Origin: Telluria beijingensis
GTDB taxonomy: Bacteria > Pseudomonadota > Gammaproteobacteria > Burkholderiales > Burkholderiaceae_D
Reading direction: 5' to 3'
Length of the DNA: 64,000 nucleotides
Assembly: GCF_030770395.1 (NCBI RefSeq)
Contig: NZ_CP132480.1
Coordinates: forward strand, 5,108,845 to 5,172,844
A program made the translations under genes and the position numbers. Positions 1-8,646 of the stretch are shown in pieces (the stretch's first letter is position 1; each line of letters opens with the position of its first letter). The notes under the pieces are model-generated. The model saw only the letters and a list, made by a program, of their open reading frames with translations, ran no database searches and was not told the origin of the DNA.

Positions 1-3000
1 TCCCCATAGAAATCGGTCATCAGCGCGGCGGTGGAGCGGTCGGATACGCGCCACAGGCTGGCCAGCACGTGGCGCGCGCCGCGCTCGCGGGCCAGCCAGG
101 CCAGGCCGGCCAGTTCGCGGCCGCTGGCGTCGACACCGGCCGGCACCGCCGTTTCGCAGGCCGACAGCGTCAGCAGGTCCAGCCCGGCGAAACTGAAGCG
201 CGCCTGCGCCAGTTGCGCCAGGCTCAGTTGCTGCCCGTTCCCCAGCACCAGGTAGGAGCCGTCGTCGCGTCCCGGGCGCAGCACGAAGTGGCTGGCGATG
301 TGCACCATGCTGCTCTGTTGCAGGGCGCGCTCCAGGGCATCGGCGGTGAAGCCGGCATCGAGGTAGGTCGTGCTGGAAATCCGCTCTGTCTTGCCGATCG
401 TTTCCACCGCCTGCAGCTCGCGCGCGACGAATGGCAGGGCCGGAAGCTCGCCGCTGGCCTGGCTTTGCCCGAACAGGGCCACCGACCTTGGCCGCGCCGA
501 AGCCGGCGTCCCTGCCGCTGCGGCGTCGAGATCGGCGCTACCCGTCACCTGCAGCGGCAGGCGCTCGACCAGCCACTGGCGGCCATCGTGCAGCATGGCG
601 AACGGCAGGTAGCGCAGCACGCCGTTCAGCGACAGCGTCAGGGTGCGCGCCTGCGCCAGTTCCGGCAGCACCGGTGCGAGCAATTGGCTGAACAGGCGCT
701 GCGCCTGCGCCCGCGGATCCCTGCCGGGGTTCTGGGCCAGGCTGCGCAACCGGGCGATATCGCGCACCAGGTCGGCCTCATTGATGTCGAGCGTCACGAC
801 GCGCGCAATGCTGTCGTGCTGGACCACCAGGCGGATGCGCTGTTCGCCCACCAGGTAGGTCAGGTGCAGGCGGCCCGGCGCCAGCGTGGCGCGTCCCGGG
901 CTGGCCCACGCCTTTTCCCTCGCCGCGGCGGCCGCCACCCCGACTGGCTGCGCCGGCCCGCCCCACTCCAGCGTGGCCTGGTCCAGCAAGTCCTGCATGG
1001 CTGCCTGCGCCGCCGCCAGTTCGCCCGGCCCGTCGGCGCTGCCCTGCGCCTGGCGCGCCCTGGCCTGGGCCAGCGCCTGCGCGGCCTGCTCCAGCGCGCG
1101 TGCGCGCAGGGCGAACCGGCGTTCGGGGGCCGCGTCGATGCCGTCGAAACGCAGGCGCACGACGCGTGCATCCTGCTCGCCCGCGGTATCGGCGCTGCGC
1201 ACCAGGTCGTGGAATTCGTTGTCCTCCACCATCGCCAGCACGCGCTCGGCCTCGCCGATGCGGCGCCGGTCGAGCAACTGGTCGACCAGGCGCTGGTACG
1301 CCTCTTTCTTCAGCTGGACGAAGCTGTGCTGCTGCTCGACCGGCAGGCCGGTCGTGTTCTCGCGCGCCGCCTGCAAGGCATTGACGGCCACCTTGCCGAG
1401 GAAGACGGCGTGTTCGCCCCCGTCGAGTTCGCTCAGCTGGGCCGCGGCCCGGGCCTGCAGCAGCGTGGCGTGGTTGGCCAGGCCGATCGCCATGGCGCGC
1501 GCGCTGTGCGCACGTGCCAGCGCCCGGTCGGGACCGCGCGCATTGAGCGCGGCGGCATCGAGCAGCGCGCTGGCATACGCCGGGTTGGACAAGCCGCGCT
1601 GCTCGCCCACCTGCTGCGCCAGCGCGCTGCTGCGTGCGGCCAGCGCGGCCAGGTCGGCGCCGCCCCGTTCGGCGCGCACCGCATCGAGCGCCAGCGCGAT
1701 CTCGAACTGGCCGTTGGCGGCTGGATCGGGCAGCGCGTCCACCCGCCGGCCCAGCTCGGCGAGGGCCCGCTCGGCGTCGTCCTGGCGCCCCAGTGCGCGC
1801 AGCGCCTGCGCACCGAGCATGATGGCGCTGCGTTCGTCGCCATCGAGCTCGCCGTGGCTGCGCGCCAGCGTCGCGGCGCGTTCGGTTTCAACCAGCGCCG
1901 CGCCGGCCTGGCCCAGCGCCAGCAGCGCCCGGGCATGATCGAGCTGGTGGGCCACGCACGAGGCGGCAACGGCGCCCGGCATGGCCAGGCAGGCCCGCAT
2001 CGCCGCCTGCGCCGCCGCTGCCGAGCGGCCCAGGCGGTTGTTGGCGAGCTGGGTCTTGGCGACATCCTGCCAGGCGTTCACGGTCTGGGCGTTGTGCTCG
2101 CCCAGCGCCGTGCGGCGCAGGTGCAGCACCCGTTCGGCCTCGCTGGCCGCCTGCGCGGTCTCGCCCAGGCGCAGGTGGATGCGGGCCACGCGCGACAGGG
2201 CGTAGCTGATGTCCACCGCATCGGGACCGAAGCGCCGGATCGCGCTGGCCAGGCCCAGTTCGGCATAGCCCAGCGCGGCGGCGTCGTTGCCGGCCTGCGT
2301 ATGCCAGGCCGCCATGTCCTGGACGCTGGTCTGGGTTTCGGTGCGGTCCGGGCCGAATGCCGCCAGGCGGATCCGGTAGGCCCGCTCCAGGTAGTGATAC
2401 GACTCCTGCATCTTGCCCTGCCCGAGCAGCAATACACCGACGTCGCGCATGCCCCAGGCGTGGTCGGTGCTGTCGGTGCCGGAGGTGCCCTCCCAGATGT
2501 CCATGGCTTCGCGCGCATACGGCAGGCCGCGCGCATATTCGCGCGTGATCATGGCGATGCCGGACATATTCGACAGGGTGGTGCCGTAGGAGCTGGCCTT
2601 GGTGCCAATCAGGCTGGCCTTGGCGCGCAGCGCCTTCTCGCCCCACTCCCAGGCGAGGTCGTAGCGGCTCCACTGGCGGTACAGGTACATCAGCTCGGAC
2701 GGGTAGTACATGCGCTCGCGTTCCGGATCGTCGGGCTCCGGGCCGCTGCTCAGTTGCTGGCGCAGCGCCCAGCCTTCCAGCAGGGCGGCCTCGCTCTCGG
2801 CATACCGGTGCACGTGGTGCAGGGTCGAACCGAACCTGAGCAGGCTGGCCGAGATGCCGTGCCGGTCGCCGGCCGCGCGGCACAGGCGCAGCGCCTGTTC
2901 GTACAAGTCGACCGCCTCCGGGTAGCGTGCCTTGTTGAAGGCCTGCAAGCCCTGTTCGATCAGCGCGCCGGCAGCGGGCTGGCAGCTGGCGGCGATGGCC

Positions 3001-3074
3001 GGCGGCGCCACGCACAGCCACGCCACCAGTCCCAGCGTGCGCACGCCGGCGCCGAACGAGATACGCCGCTTCAT
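1..3074 (-). CDS. Secreted TPR-CHAT protease-like protein (3' end outside window)
   Basis: The frame stays open from ATG at 3074 to the left edge (about 1024 residues), so the C-terminus is missing. An N-terminal signal peptide (about residues 1-29, ending APPAIAA) predicts export. Residues about 35-500 are helical repeats of TPR type (for example FNKARYPEAVDLYEQALRLC). The last ~280 residues are a CHAT domain: the candidate catalytic His is in VHIASHF (about residue 927) and the Cys in LSACET (about residue 971), matching the caspase-clan dyad. The start has a strong GGAGGTG ribosome site. The ATG overlaps the TGA of the upstream caspase-like gene, so the two are translationally coupled. CHAT proteins are proteases, often acting with a trigger or partner; substrate and trigger here are unknown. 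Confident in the domains, not in the function. Confidence 0.88.
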   Translation of the reverse strand, partial: MKRRISFGAGVRTLGLVAWLCVAPPAIAASCQPAAGALIEQGLQAFNKARYPEAVDLYEQALRLCRAAGDRHGISASLLRFGSTLHHVHRYAESEAALLEGWALRQQLSSGPEPDDPERERMYYPSELMYLYRQWSRYDLAWEWGEKALRAKASLIGTKASSYGTTLSNMSGIAMITREYARGLPYAREAMDIWEGTSGTDSTDHAWGMRDVGVLLLGQGKMQESYHYLERAYRIRLAAFGPDRTETQTSVQDMAAWHTQAGNDAAALGYAELGLASAIRRFGPDAVDISYALSRVARIHLRLGETAQAASEAERVLHLRRTALGEHNAQTVNAWQDVAKTQLANNRLGRSAAAAQAAMRACLAMPGAVAASCVAHQLDHARALLALGQAGAALVETERAATLARSHGELDGDERSAIMLGAQALRALGRQDDAERALAELGRRVDALPDPAANGQFEIALALDAVRAERGGADLAALAARSSALAQQVGEQRGLSNPAYASALLDAAALNARGPDRALARAHSARAMAIGLANHATLLQARAAAQLSELDGGEHAVFLGKVAVNALQAARENTTGLPVEQQHSFVQLKKEAYQRLVDQLLDRRRIGEAERVLAMVEDNEFHDLVRSADTAGEQDARVVRLRFDGIDAAPERRFALRARALEQAAQALAQARARQAQGSADGPGELAAAQAAMQDLLDQATLEWGGPAQPVGVAAAAAREKAWASPGRATLAPGRLHLTYLVGEQRIRLVVQHDSIARVVTLDINEADLVRDIARLRSLAQNPGRDPRAQAQRLFSQLLAPVLPELAQARTLTLSLNGVLRYLPFAMLHDGRQWLVERLPLQVTGSADLDAAAAGTPASARPRSVALFGQSQASGELPALPFVARELQAVETIGKTERISSTTYLDAGFTADALERALQQSSMVHIASHFVLRPGRDDGSYLVLGNGQQLSLAQLAQARFSFAGLDLLTLSACETAVPAGVDASGRELAGLAWLARERGARHVLASLWRVSDRSTAALMTDFYG

Positions 3075-4867
3075 TGTCCACCTCCGTTTGCTACCTGCCA
3101 GCTGACGCGCGCCACCTGCGCCGCCTCGGGACGACGGCCGCCCGCCAGCGCCGCGCCGCGTTCGGCCTCCTGGCTTGCAGGATCGCGCAGCGCGTCGAAC
3201 AGGGCGAAGCGGCGCGGCATGGCGCCATTGGACGCCGGCGCGGCCACCAGCACCAGCCATTCCGGCGCCGCGGCCGCGTCTTGCGCGGTGACCTCGAACG
3301 CGCGCTCGAAACGGCCAGAGTGCGGCGGCAGGCGGTTGCTGTCGCCTTCGAAACGGGGAAACACGCGGGTGGCAGGCCCGGTCAGCGGCAGGTGCACGAT
3401 GCCGGCATCGGCCGGGTTTTCTCCGCCATTCTCCACGATCACGCGCAGGCGCGTACCGGGCGCCAGCGGCCCCAGGTCGCGGTCGACGAAGGGCAGGCTG
3501 ACGGCCAGGCCCTGCCCGGGCGGCGTGACCTCGATGCGCGCCTGCAGCAGCGGGGCTGCTGCCGCCGTCGACGGCAGCGCCAGCACGGTGGCGATGCTTG
3601 TGGCGCGGGCGCGCAGGGCGGGCACTTCTTCATCCGGCACGCGCAGGCGTAGCGAGGCCTGGCCAGGCAGCGACAGGTCGACCGTGCTCGCGCCGCGGCG
3701 TCGCTCCAGCACGGAAAATGCCGGCACCTGGGCCGGTGCAGGCAGGCGCCTGGCCCAGCCGGCGGTGGCCTGGCCGGACGCCGCCAGCCGCGCCTCGTTC
3801 CAGCCTACCCCGGTCACGCGCCAGGCGTCGGCGCCGCGCTGCAGGACGTCGTCCACCCGCAGGCCGTCGAGACGGCCATACGGCACGTACCAGCCGCGCC
3901 CATCCTGGCGCACCGGCCAGGATGCCGGCGATACGGCGGCCGTCCACAGCGCATGTTCCAGCGCGCCGGCGTAGACCGGCGACGGACGCGCGCTGGGCGG
4001 TAGCTGGCGCTCGTCGAAGGCCTGGCGGTAGTAGGCGCTGGTGAGGCTGGCCCAGGCCAGGTAGCTGGCCGGATTGTCGCGCAGGCCGGCGATCAGGGCG
4101 CGCGTGAAAATGCCGCGCGCCTGGCCGGGATGGTCGCTGGCGAGCGCCTCGGCGCTGCGCTGCAGCGATTCGGCGGCGAAGAAGCCAATGAATAGCGGCC
4201 TTTCGCGCGGCCCGGCCGCGGATGCCGGCGGCGACGTGCTCGCGCCGGATGCCGGCCGGCCCGCTACGCTCATCGCCCGTGGCGAGGTGCGCAGCACGGG
4301 GCTGGCCAGGCCGCGCCAGGCCAGGCCGGCGTCGCCGCGGGTACTGGCGGCCGCATGGCAGGTGTCGAACATGGCCACGACCTGGACCCGGCGCGCCGCC
4401 AGGGCGTCGATCGCATGGCCGATGTCGGCGCTGCTGACGGTACCCGTGAGCTGGTGGTTGCGGCCATCGACGCGGGCATCCTGCGCCAGCAGGCGCACCT
4501 GCTGGCCGAACGGCGTCTGCCACAGGCTGGGCCGGCCCGGCATCAGGAGCCCGTGACCGGACCAGTAGATGACCAGCACGTCGTCCGCCTGCAGCGTCTT
4601 GGCGTAATGCGCCAGCCGGGCCAGGATGGCATCACGGGTGGGCGCCGCCGCGCCGTCGACGCCATCGGCCAGGCTCACGATGCGCGACGCCGCGAAGCCT
4701 TGCGCCTGCAAGGCATTGCGCATGGCCGGGACGTCATGGCGCGGTCCGTCCAGCCAGGCGCTGCGCGGCAGCGCCGGCGGGCTCGATACCCCGACCAGGA
4801 GTGCGTGGCGCTCGGACGCGCCGGCCGCGCCGGCAACCCACGCCAGGACCAGGAGCCAGCGGCGCAT
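3071..4867 (-). CDS. Secreted caspase-family (peptidase C14) protein
   Basis: 598 residues. A signal peptide (MRRWLLVLAWVAGAAGASE) is followed by a caspase p20-like domain, residues about 20-270. Both catalytic residues are visible: His near 104 in YWSGHG and Cys near 169 in FDTCHA. The C-terminal ~250 residues are beta-rich and resemble DUF4384-type domains found behind bacterial caspases (weak, by pattern only). The start ATG at 4867 was chosen because it is followed directly by the signal peptide; the frame stays open upstream but that part looks non-coding. A 17-codon frame (4867-4920) ends in TGATG on this start. The stop overlaps the ATG of the TPR-CHAT gene, so two caspase-clan enzymes are made from one message. 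Both carry signals, so the periplasm is the likely site. Confidence 0.88.
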   Translation of the reverse strand: MRRWLLVLAWVAGAAGASERHALLVGVSSPPALPRSAWLDGPRHDVPAMRNALQAQGFAASRIVSLADGVDGAAAPTRDAILARLAHYAKTLQADDVLVIYWSGHGLLMPGRPSLWQTPFGQQVRLLAQDARVDGRNHQLTGTVSSADIGHAIDALAARRVQVVAMFDTCHAAASTRGDAGLAWRGLASPVLRTSPRAMSVAGRPASGASTSPPASAAGPRERPLFIGFFAAESLQRSAEALASDHPGQARGIFTRALIAGLRDNPASYLAWASLTSAYYRQAFDERQLPPSARPSPVYAGALEHALWTAAVSPASWPVRQDGRGWYVPYGRLDGLRVDDVLQRGADAWRVTGVGWNEARLAASGQATAGWARRLPAPAQVPAFSVLERRRGASTVDLSLPGQASLRLRVPDEEVPALRARATSIATVLALPSTAAAAPLLQARIEVTPPGQGLAVSLPFVDRDLGPLAPGTRLRVIVENGGENPADAGIVHLPLTGPATRVFPRFEGDSNRLPPHSGRFERAFEVTAQDAAAAPEWLVLVAAPASNGAMPRRFALFDALRDPASQEAERGAALAGGRRPEAAQVARVSWQVANGGGQ

Positions 4868-4920
4868 CAGGACTTGGCGCCGGCGTCGGACAGCGTTGTG
4901 GGGGCGGGTGTGGTGACCAT
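4867..4920 (-). other. Possible 17-codon leader ORF upstream of the caspase gene
   Basis: ATG at 4920 opens a 17-residue frame (MVTTPAPTTLSDAGAKS) whose TGA shares its A with the caspase ATG (TGATG). There is no Shine-Dalgarno before it, but a candidate -10 box (4928-4933) lies 7 nt upstream, so transcription could begin at the ATG itself and the ORF be read as a leaderless message. The caspase start has no clear ribosome site of its own, which fits re-initiation. This is pattern only; the peptide may not be made. Confidence 0.3.
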
Positions 4921-4927
4921 AAGAAAG

Positions 4928-4957
4928 ATTATGAGTCCGCCGGTCGGGTTTTGTCGA
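4928..4957 (-). promoter_or_regulatory. Candidate sigma-70 promoter for the caspase/CHAT operon
   Basis: On the minus strand TCGACA (4957-4952) and CATAAT (4933-4928) are separated by 18 bp, close to the sigma-70 consensus. The predicted start of transcription is near 4920, about 55 nt ahead of the caspase ATG. Confidence 0.45.
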
Positions 4958-5096
4958 CCGCGAAGTCGCAAAGCATGCACAGTGAATATTTTTGAAGAAT
5001 TTCTGAAAAACATGCACACGGCTGCGTTCTGGCCAGTGAATCACACAGCGACAGACTGCGCTCGCAGTACGGCAAACCAGAAGAGGGATCACCATC

Positions 5097-5897
5097 ATGA
5101 CTCATCGCGGCAAGATTTTGCGAGACACCAACGCCGGACCCGGCCTGCTCAGCAGCGGCGGCAACCAGCATCCATTCACCCTGGAGTCGCACTGGAAATC
5201 CGACCAGCCCCCCAGGGTCGGCATGGTGGTCGATGTGTCGCTCGATGAAGCGGGCAGCCTGGCCGCGGTGATGCCGGTGGCCGACGCGCAACTGGCCAAG
5301 GAGCAGGCCGACCTGGCCCTGCAGGCAGCCAAGGCCAAGGGCGGCGCCCTGGCGGCGGGCTTGAGCGCGCGCTTCGGCATGCCGACCCTGGTGGCGATGG
5401 GCGTGCTGCTGGTGGGCTGGTTCTTCTTGAACACCATCGCGGTCCAAGTGTCGTCCCAGTATAGCGTCGGCATGTCGCTGTGGAAGCTGCTCGGCGTGCT
5501 CAATTCTCCGGCCGGGCTGATGAGTGGGCTCAGCGGCGGCGGCGCCAGCAGCGGCATCTACGGCTTCCTGTGCATCGTCGCGCTGCTCGGCCCGCTGTTG
5601 CCGCAGGTCTGGGCCGACAAGCGCGCGCATCTGGGCGGCCTGCTGCCGCTGGCCTTCATGCTGCTGGTCGTGCTGATGTTCTATGTCGGCATCAACGACG
5701 GCGTCAAGCAGGCCCAGGGCGCGGCCGGCATCTTCGGGGGCGCACAGGCCGCACAAATGGCCGAGAGCGTCAGCAGCATGATGCTGCGCGAAGCCATGCG
5801 CGCCATTTCCTTCGGCGCCGGCGCCTGGCTGTCGCTGTTCGCCAGCCTCTACCTGGCCGGCCGCGGCCTCATGAAATTCCTGGCCGCCAAGGCCTGA
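5097..5897 (+). CDS. Predicted inner-membrane protein, unknown function
   Basis: 266 residues; ATG at 5097 preceded by GAGGGA. The first ~65 residues are soluble and beta-rich, with a short Gln/Lys/Ala-rich stretch (about 65-90). Four hydrophobic segments follow: about 100-121, 155-177, 184-206 and 238-262. I do not recognise a named family. It is divergent from the caspase operon (230-bp gap) and is followed after 31 nt by a lipoprotein gene on the same strand, so the two are probably co-transcribed. The soluble N-terminus ahead of a membrane domain could be a sensing or binding part, but that is a guess. Confidence 0.75.
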   Translation: MTHRGKILRDTNAGPGLLSSGGNQHPFTLESHWKSDQPPRVGMVVDVSLDEAGSLAAVMPVADAQLAKEQADLALQAAKAKGGALAAGLSARFGMPTLVAMGVLLVGWFFLNTIAVQVSSQYSVGMSLWKLLGVLNSPAGLMSGLSGGGASSGIYGFLCIVALLGPLLPQVWADKRAHLGGLLPLAFMLLVVLMFYVGINDGVKQAQGAAGIFGGAQAAQMAESVSSMMLREAMRAISFGAGAWLSLFASLYLAGRGLMKFLAAKA

Positions 5898-5928
5898 ACC
5901 AACCCGATCATTCTTATCAAGGAACATC

Positions 5929-6711
5929 ATGTCCCACCACGCACTCCCGTTCGTCCGCCGTCCACTCGCCACGCTGCTGGCCATCGCCCTGCTGGCCGGC
6001 CTGGCCGCATGCAAGGACAAGGCCCCGGCCGATGGCGCGGCCACGCCGAACCTGGCCGACGCCGCCCAACCTGCCGTGATGGCGGAACAGGCAAAGGAAG
6101 AAACAAGGAAACAGGCGCTCGCCAGCCTGCCCAAGGGCGATCCGAACACGCCGGCCAGCAGCTATGTCGAACTCGATAGCGGCAACCAGATCATGTTTGC
6201 CTACCTGGGCATCGCCGGCATGCCGATCGATTACAACGAGGTGGCCACCGTCTATTCGCGCGACTACCGCTCGGCCTCGGACGAGTTCAAGAAAAACGAC
6301 CTGCTCACGGCACTGAAAGGAAAGATCGACGCCGGCGTGGCGCAAGCGGCCCAGCAGCGTTACGTGAAGCTGGAAATCGCCGACTCGATCCAGAAGTACG
6401 ACTTCGAGCAGAAGGGCTTTCCGCTCGATTCCTCGGTGTGGGAAAAAGGCTCGTATCGCTACTTCAATGACAACAGCAGCTACAAGCTCGGCTTCAACAA
6501 CGGCGCCGACTTCCGTTACCTCGGCGTTCCGGAAGAAGACAAGGCGCGCGTGATCGAAGGCTTGCGCAGCAAGTATGAATCGCCACGCACGGTGGTCTAT
6601 GGCTTCGTGCAGGAGGCCGACGTCAGCAACAAGACGGTGCTGGCGCAGATCCTGAAAATCGAACTGGTCGACCGCAAGGGCAATGTGCTCGCTACCCAGA
6701 CCATGCGGTAA
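5929..6711 (+). CDS. Lipoprotein of unknown function
   Basis: 260 residues, ATG at 5929 with AAGGAA upstream. A type II signal peptide ends in the lipobox LAAC (about residues 24-27), so the mature protein is lipid-anchored. The charged Lys/Glu/Asp next to the Cys (CKDKAP) does not clearly predict inner or outer membrane. The remainder is a mixed alpha/beta domain rich in Tyr, Lys and Asp with no motif I can name. The 31-nt spacing from the preceding membrane protein suggests one operon. Codon use is like its neighbours. Confidence 0.78.
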   Translation: MSHHALPFVRRPLATLLAIALLAGLAACKDKAPADGAATPNLADAAQPAVMAEQAKEETRKQALASLPKGDPNTPASSYVELDSGNQIMFAYLGIAGMPIDYNEVATVYSRDYRSASDEFKKNDLLTALKGKIDAGVAQAAQQRYVKLEIADSIQKYDFEQKGFPLDSSVWEKGSYRYFNDNSSYKLGFNNGADFRYLGVPEEDKARVIEGLRSKYESPRTVVYGFVQEADVSNKTVLAQILKIELVDRKGNVLATQTMR

Positions 6712-6781
6712 GACGCGCGGTAACACTTTCCAGGGCGGTATTCCGCCCTGCTTCCATCACTTGAATGACCTTCTCATCATC

Positions 6782-7087
6782 ATGAAAAAAACCATCCTGA
6801 CCCTCGCCTGCCTGTCCAGCCTGGCCATGCTCGCCGCCTGCACCACCATGCAGTCGAATACCATCCGTGAAGTCAGCGACAGCAATGTCAAGCAATGCCG
6901 GTCGCTGGGCGAGGTCCATGGTTCCGATGCCGTGTTCGTCGGCCTGAGCGCCAGCGTCGGCTCCAAGAACGCCAAGGCGCGGGCCATGAACGACGCCGTA
7001 CGGCTCCAGGCAACCGACGTGGTGTGGTCGCAGCGCGGCACCAGCATGACCAACGAATGGGTGGGCAAGGCCTACGCCTGCAAGTAA
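6782..7087 (+). CDS. Small DUF4156-type lipoprotein
   Basis: 101 residues. The start at 6782 (MKKTILTLACLSSLAMLAAC) puts a textbook lipoprotein signal with lipobox LAAC at the N-terminus; an earlier in-frame start would bury it. The mature part has the pattern of DUF4156 (YjeI-like) lipoproteins: a Cys in VKQCRSLGEV, a GS-rich centre, an acidic/Asn region with ARAMNDAVRLQATDVV, and a C-terminal Cys just before the stop. The two Cys of the mature domain could form a disulphide. The biological role of the family is not known to me. It ends 2 nt from the oppositely oriented gene at 7090, and I see no terminator between them. Confidence 0.75.
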   Translation: MKKTILTLACLSSLAMLAACTTMQSNTIREVSDSNVKQCRSLGEVHGSDAVFVGLSASVGSKNAKARAMNDAVRLQATDVVWSQRGTSMTNEWVGKAYACK

Positions 7088-7089
7088 TC

Positions 7090-8646
7090 TCAGCGCCGTT
7101 CGCGCCACCACAGCATCAGCATCGCGGCCGCAAACGCCAGCGCGAACGGCCAGGCCGGCATGGGGCGTGTCGGTCCTTGTCCAGGAGTGAGAGGGGTGCG
7201 TGCAGCGTAGCGCTGTGTGGCATCCCGTTGTTGCATCGCCTGCCATTGCGGCCAGTCGGCCCGGTCGTACACGTAGACGGCATGCGCACCGGCCTTGCTG
7301 TCTTCCATCCTCAACCAACCGGGTCTCTGCGGCCACAGCGCGACGCACGATGCGTCGACACGGTCCGCGCGTTGCTGCCAGCGCAAGGCCTGCTTCAATT
7401 CCGGGAAGACGACGTCGCCGGCGACGCCGCGCGCGCACACCTCGAGGCGCTGGCCAGGCAGCGGCATCTCCGCCGGCGCCAGCCATTCGGTGTCCTGGTC
7501 CAGCGTCACGCCGACACGGTCGAGCACACCCTGCCACCACAGCGCCAGCGCGCGCGGTTCGGCGATCGCATGGCGGTGCCACTCGCTCACGCCCAGCCAG
7601 GCGATGCGGCCTTTTTTCCAGTCGCGGGTCCAGACCATGTCGTCCGAACCCTGCCACGGACCGGCCGCGCGCGATGTCGGCAGCAGCGGCGGCAGCAGCG
7701 GCGCCAGCGGCATCTCCAGCGGTTTATCGAGCTTGCCACCCAGCGGCTGGACGCGCAGCGGCAGTTGCAGCGTGCGCGACCAGATGCCGGGATCGTTCGC
7801 ATTCCCGCCCAGCACCAGCAGCGGCATGCCGTCGGCCACGCGTCCCAGCAAGGCCGCGCGCTCGCCAGCGCCCATGCGTTCGAAGCGGGCGGCATCTAAC
7901 ACCATCAGGTTCGGCGCCGTCATCTCTTCGCGCGGCGCTTCGGTACGGGTGATGTCGCGGCCCAGCGTGACCTGCCAGTCGAGCAGCGCGCCGCTGCCGG
8001 CCATCAGCTCGTTGAGCACGCGCAGGTCGAACGATGGCGCGCCGAAGCGGCCGACGACCTGCAGCGGGACCGGCTCGTGCACGGTGAACGGGATCGGCCC
8101 CTCGGCGATCACCTTGTCTTTCGCGTCCAGCAGGCGCGCCTTGAGCACGACGCGTTCGGCCACCGGCGGCATCCATTCGACGGCGAGCGTGCCCGCGCCG
8201 CTGGCCTGGGCGATACGCTGGCCGTTCTCGGCCAGCAGTTCCAGGCGTGCTTCACTCTTGTCTTCGCGCTCGACACGCAGGGTGAACACGCGGCCCAGCG
8301 CTAGCTGATGCGGAAAATCGAGGCGTAGTGCCCCGCCCTTTGGTGCTTGCCAGGTCAGCGGCAAGGCCGGCAAATCGTTCCATGCGGCGGCGCGCAGGCC
8401 ATCGCCTGTCACGCTCAGGGCATTCACGCCCTCCAGCGAGGTGGGCAACAAGCGCGGCGCCGCCGGGTCGATCGCGAGCGTGCGGCCCGCCTCGCCCGGC
8501 ACGCGCAGGTCGGCCCCGAACAGGCCCAGGGCGATGGCGGCGGCGGCGACCAGCAGCGCGTCGAGCCACTGGCGCCGGCGCAGGTACAGCGCCGCGCTGA
8601 CCACGCCCGCCAGGGCGATGGCGGCAAGGATCAGCTGCTGGTTCAT
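7090..8646 (-). CDS. Membrane protein, last gene of the MoxR/BatA-type operon
   Basis: 518 residues. Two N-terminal membrane segments (about 5-22 and 27-45), a large periplasmic region (about 50-490) and one C-terminal segment (about 493-512, ending WWRERR). The middle has a class I glutamine-amidotransferase-like layout (residues about 210-330, with LMVLDAARF and MPLLVLGG), as in membrane proteins that close MoxR-DUF58-BatA operons, but no catalytic triad is evident. ATG at 8646 overlaps the TGA of the upstream gene (ATGA), so translation is coupled. Probably part of the same periplasm-facing complex as its operon partners; this rests on context. Confidence 0.75.
   Translation of the reverse strand: MNQQLILAAIALAGVVSAALYLRRRQWLDALLVAAAAIALGLFGADLRVPGEAGRTLAIDPAAPRLLPTSLEGVNALSVTGDGLRAAAWNDLPALPLTWQAPKGGALRLDFPHQLALGRVFTLRVEREDKSEARLELLAENGQRIAQASGAGTLAVEWMPPVAERVVLKARLLDAKDKVIAEGPIPFTVHEPVPLQVVGRFGAPSFDLRVLNELMAGSGALLDWQVTLGRDITRTEAPREEMTAPNLMVLDAARFERMGAGERAALLGRVADGMPLLVLGGNANDPGIWSRTLQLPLRVQPLGGKLDKPLEMPLAPLLPPLLPTSRAAGPWQGSDDMVWTRDWKKGRIAWLGVSEWHRHAIAEPRALALWWQGVLDRVGVTLDQDTEWLAPAEMPLPGQRLEVCARGVAGDVVFPELKQALRWQQRADRVDASCVALWPQRPGWLRMEDSKAGAHAVYVYDRADWPQWQAMQQRDATQRYAARTPLTPGQGPTRPMPAWPFALAFAAAMLMLWWRERR

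Noticed and set aside
69-3974. 1301-residue open frame on the plus strand
   Set aside because: It is antisense to the CHAT and caspase genes, is Gln/Arg/Ala-rich and lacks any domain; it is a high-GC shadow.
1-4867. A type III-E CRISPR (Craspase-like) TPR-CHAT protease
   Set aside because: There is no gRAMP or CRISPR nearby, and the protein has a signal peptide, so RNA-guided activation in the cytoplasm does not fit.
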